Shown here piece by piece: positions 6,105 through 8,885 of a stretch of DNA of 8,885 nucleotides. Origin of the DNA: Campylobacterota bacterium. Its GTDB lineage: Bacteria > Campylobacterota > Campylobacteria > Campylobacterales > Sulfurovaceae. Both the position numbers and the translations under genes were made by a program. A model generated the notes under the pieces. That model was given only the letters and a program-made list of their open reading frames with translations, made no database searches and was not told where the DNA came from. Positions within the stretch are counted from its first letter, which is position 1. Each line of letters starts with the position of its first letter. The stretch lies in assembly GCA_003646505.1 (NCBI GenBank), contig QMKT01000070.1, forward strand, positions 1 through 8,885, given 5' to 3'.

Positions 6105-8516
6105 TCATACCTCTCTTTTTAACTCTCTTTTGGGGACAGGCATTGTAATACCTGCTTCTTTTAGTGCCTTATATATCCCGATGGATACATCACTTGGTGC
6201 GACAATGAGATTACTTGATAGCCAAAAGTAAAGTTTAAACTCAAGGTAATACTCACCAAAACCTTGAAATGCTGCCAATGGTTCAGGCTCTTTCAATACA
6301 TCTGGATGAGCCAGTGCCACCTCTTTCATGATCTCTAATATCATCTCTATATCAGAATCAAAATCTACTTTAAAATTAACCACTTTACGACGATGCTTAT
6401 CTGAAAGTGTCCAGTTTGTGATCTCTTTGGCTATAAAGTCCGCATTAGGAATGATCACTTCAGAGCCATCAAATGTTTTAAGTGTGCTGGCTCTTGAACC
6501 GATACTTTGCACTTCACCCATCGTTTTATCAACCTCAATGACATCACCTATCTGTACAGGTCTTTCAAAAACCATAATGATACCAGAGACAAAGTTCGCA
6601 ATAATGTTACGAAGACCAAACCCAATACCCACACCAAGCGCACCAAATATCAATGCAAACTGTTGTGCAGAAACCCCTAATGAAGTAAAAGCGATGATGG
6701 TACCGGAGATGATGATAATATAGTTAGATATCGTAAGTATCGCGGTAGGCATACCTCTGGGAAAGGTAAACCTTGCAAACACTTCCACTTCAAGTATTGT
6801 CTTAATTAAACGGGCTAAAACCCAAGTTCCAAGGACAATCAGTATAAAGTCAAAAACAGATTGGACAGATATCGTAGCCTCTGCAATCTGCCAGGAGAAT
6901 GCCAAGATATCATTTTTAAATGTAAGCAAATACGAATGGATCCCAACTACTTTCACCACGACCAAAAACCACCATGAAAACATCCATATCTTTAGCAAGA
7001 GTCTTGTTGTATCTTCAATATTTTTAGAATATTTGTCTAACATATTGGAGGCTGTTGATATTCTTCGTCTAAGAATAATAACCACATAACCAGTCAAAAT
7101 AGTATACAGTGCGTAAAACACCATAGAAGAATAAATACTCACAAGTACACCATCAATAAGGCGTGAGGAGAGCAACACACTACCATATAAATTAGCGGCA
7201 CCTGCAACAAACAAAAATAGTAAAGAAAGAAGCAACAAATAACTTCCTAACTTGCTGGCCATATTGTCATACAGCACAGAAAGTACTTTTTTAAGCAAAA
7301 TAACACCAACGGTCGCAAACAGTGCAATGTTAATAAGAAAAAGGAATATCCTATTTTCTAATTCATATTCCATTGCATTTTTCACCATTAGGTGAAGTAT
7401 AAAAAGTGTAAAGATAACGTAGATATATTTATAATACTCCTTGTTGACAATAGTCTGAAGTATCCTTATCACGGGTACTATAAGAATGATCAACTGCATT
7501 TCCGTAACAGCATGTGGTTTATCTGGAAATAATGCTGTGATAATTAACATAAAAAATATAAAAAATGTAGAAAATGGTCTACCTATAAAAAAGAACATTT
7601 TTTTATGAAAAGATTCTTTGCTTGCAAAAAGTTTTCTTTTTCTATATAGATTATTATAATATAGAACAAATACCATACTTAAGAGCATTACGATAACAAA
7701 TTTCAAAAATAACTCTTCATGCGTTTGGAAATAGACGATTCTCTCATTATTCTTTTCAGCCATAACAGTATATACATTCTCTATGTAAGTAGAAAAAGAG
7801 AACCTGTTTTCAGAAAGAAGATCAAAAAGAGGCTCTTTGTTTTGATAAAATATTTTATTTCTAATTGATATTTCAGTCTCTTGAAGTTGCGTATCTAGCT
7901 CTTCAAGGGTTAAAACCTTATTTGTAATTATTTGTGAATCTATAAGTGTTTTGTCATACTCAGTTTTTAGACTGTTTTGTAACACTTCCACATCTGTGAT
8001 CACAGATACTATATTATCCAATATCGCATCTGGAGTATTTTCAGCAACAGCATTACTATGTGTTTGACTCCATAAGGTAGAATATTTTTTTAATCGTTCA
8101 CTATAGACATCATATGTTTGAATACTTGATTTTAGTATACGCTCCCAGCCCATAAGCTGCTTTAGATAAACGGCCAGTTCACTTTGCATTTTTTGCAATT
8201 CTCTTGCATTTTGTTTACTGATATTTTTATAATTTGAATTTTCCAACAAGAGAGAGATCAAATGTGCATAGGGTTCAACAGCCTCATGCATATCTTTTGT
8301 TTTCTTTTTTTCTTTATCTATGCGTTCTTGCATACTTTTAAGATCAACTATAATTTTTACAGATTTCTCAGGAACATCACTCACATCAACAAATGTAGGT
8401 TCTTGTTCTATACTCTGAATAGCTTGTGTCGATTCACTCTCATTCATACTATCTTCAGTACTCCCTGACGCAAACAGACTTAACTGCAAAAGTAGTAATA
8501 GTGTGATAATTCTCAT
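6105..8516 (-). CDS. Large MscS-family mechanosensitive channel, MscK-like architecture
   Basis: 803 aa inner-membrane channel that would release solutes on osmotic downshock. Order of parts: signal peptide (residues 1 to about 17, LLLLLQLSLFASG), a periplasmic helical and probably coiled-coil domain (about 50-255), then about ten hydrophobic spans between 268 and 612, and the conserved MscS pore helix and cytoplasmic domain. The pore segment is FALIFGALGVGIGFGLRN (620-637), followed by FVSGIIMVFERPVQIGDVIE (642-661), the beta-domain motif TLKTFDGSEVIIPNADF (678-694) and the C-terminal alpha/beta domain ending near 795. The total of about 11 spans with a periplasmic N-domain resembles MscK/MscM rather than small MscS (about 286 aa), though it is shorter than MscK. 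Start ATG at 8516 has AGGA 7 nt upstream. The gene is convergent with the lipoprotein gene and 102 nt downstream of the AI-2E gene. Confidence 0.92.
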   Translation of the reverse strand: MRIITLLLLLQLSLFASGSTEDSMNESESTQAIQSIEQEPTFVDVSDVPEKSVKIIVDLKSMQERIDKEKKKTKDMHEAVEPYAHLISLLLENSNYKNISKQNARELQKMQSELAVYLKQLMGWERILKSSIQTYDVYSERLKKYSTLWSQTHSNAVAENTPDAILDNIVSVITDVEVLQNSLKTEYDKTLIDSQIITNKVLTLEELDTQLQETEISIRNKIFYQNKEPLFDLLSENRFSFSTYIENVYTVMAEKNNERIVYFQTHEELFLKFVIVMLLSMVFVLYYNNLYRKRKLFASKESFHKKMFFFIGRPFSTFFIFFMLIITALFPDKPHAVTEMQLIILIVPVIRILQTIVNKEYYKYIYVIFTLFILHLMVKNAMEYELENRIFLFLINIALFATVGVILLKKVLSVLYDNMASKLGSYLLLLSLLFLFVAGAANLYGSVLLSSRLIDGVLVSIYSSMVFYALYTILTGYVVIILRRRISTASNMLDKYSKNIEDTTRLLLKIWMFSWWFLVVVKVVGIHSYLLTFKNDILAFSWQIAEATISVQSVFDFILIVLGTWVLARLIKTILEVEVFARFTFPRGMPTAILTISNYIIIISGTIIAFTSLGVSAQQFALIFGALGVGIGFGLRNIIANFVSGIIMVFERPVQIGDVIEVDKTMGEVQSIGSRASTLKTFDGSEVIIPNADFIAKEITNWTLSDKHRRKVVNFKVDFDSDIEMILEIMKEVALAHPDVLKEPEPLAAFQGFGEYYLEFKLYFWLSSNLIVAPSDVSIGIYKALKEAGITMPVPKRELKREV

Positions 8517-8618
8517 GATGTCATCCTAATAAGTATTAAGTAGTATATTACCTTAAATATACTTGTCATAAAAATGATGCAAGTAAAACTTTAAAGCCAA
8601 AGTTCCGTATGCTTCAGA

Positions 8619-8885
8619 TCATCCTTTATAGTCACCTAAGATAAATGCAAGCCATTTGGTCTCTTCATATTGATCAAATAAAAACTGTACACCCATGGTT
8701 AAAGGAACGGATAGAATCATCCCTGCAGGACCGAACATCCATCCCCAAAATATCATTGATATAAATATTATCAGAGCAGACAAGCCCAATCCTCTGCCCA
8801 TAATACGTGGTTCAAGTATATTTCCTATCACAGTATTTACAATCATATACCACATAGCAATCCATATCGCTGTCATCATACTATG
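8619..8885 (-). CDS. AI-2E family transporter, C-terminal fragment
   Basis: 89 in-frame codons entering from the window edge (HSMMTAIW...) and ending at TGA 8619; the 5' part lies outside, so the ATG at 8879 is not the real start. The conserved C-terminal signature is plain: NTVIGNILEPRIMGRGLGLS, then LIIFISMIFWGWMFGPAGM and LSVPLTMGVQFLFDQ. The family (YdiK/PerM/TqsA type, about 350 aa, multiple membrane spans) includes an E. coli member linked to autoinducer-2 export, but others have roles in ion homeostasis or are unknown, so the name should not be taken as function. It is on the same strand as the channel gene, with a 102-nt AT-rich gap. Confidence 0.9.
   Translation of the reverse strand, partial: HSMMTAIWIAMWYMIVNTVIGNILEPRIMGRGLGLSALIIFISMIFWGWMFGPAGMILSVPLTMGVQFLFDQYEETKWLAFILGDYKG

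Noticed and set aside
6328..6723. Plus-strand ORF of 131 codons
   Set aside because: Antisense to the conserved pore and beta-domain of the mechanosensitive channel; its open frame follows from the codon use of the real gene.
8587..8604. Hairpin AACTTT/AAAGTT between the AI-2E and channel genes
   Set aside because: A six-pair AT-rich stem with only a few T residues after it is too weak to call a terminator.
1..8885. CRISPR array, tRNA, rRNA, insertion sequence or attachment site
   Set aside because: No regularly spaced repeats, cloverleaf sequences, transposase-like proteins or terminal inverted repeats were seen by eye.

Overview
The window is an AT-rich bacterial stretch. It holds a partial outer-membrane porin, an exported glutaminase, two SLC13/DASS-type anion permeases transcribed away from each other, a secreted zinc-hydrolase-like lipoprotein, a large mechanosensitive channel and the tail of an AI-2E family membrane protein. 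The AT-rich codons, TTG start codons, strong AAGGAG ribosome sites and an OprD-like porin all suit a Campylobacterota member of the Sulfurovum/Sulfurimonas kind. That assignment is an inference from protein character; the window contains no rRNA or other phylogenetic marker.

Layout. Positions 1-3702 read on the minus strand, in transcription order: a DASS anion permease (3702-2288, interrupted by a one-base frameshift), a glutaminase with a signal peptide (2182-1097) and an OprD-family porin (1086 to beyond position 1). Glutaminase and porin are 10 nt apart, and the porin ribosome site overlaps the glutaminase stop codon. Between permease and glutaminase lies a 105-nt leader that looks like a diverged tandem duplication of the permease 3' end plus the glutaminase translation start. 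Positions 3703-3843 form a divergent promoter region. From 3844 to 6084 the plus strand carries a second SLC13 permease and, 3 nt later, a lipoprotein with M14-like metallohydrolase motifs. These meet, tail to tail, a long minus-strand MscK-like mechanosensitive channel (8516-6105). Upstream of that is the C-terminal end of an AI-2E family transporter (8885-8619).

How the genes may work together. Each side of the divergent promoter pairs a dicarboxylate/anion permease with an exported hydrolase. On the minus side, a porin could admit glutamine, a periplasmic glutaminase would release glutamate and ammonia, and a DASS permease could take up the resulting acid. On the plus side, an SLC13 permease is coupled to a secreted hydrolase that may release a carboxylate from a peptide or N-acyl amino acid. 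This scavenging scheme is an inference from gene order and families. The main caveat is the frameshift in the minus-side permease, which may be a real lesion, a sequencing error, or slippage at a run of seven A. The channel and AI-2E genes look like ordinary housekeeping membrane genes unrelated to the transport cluster.
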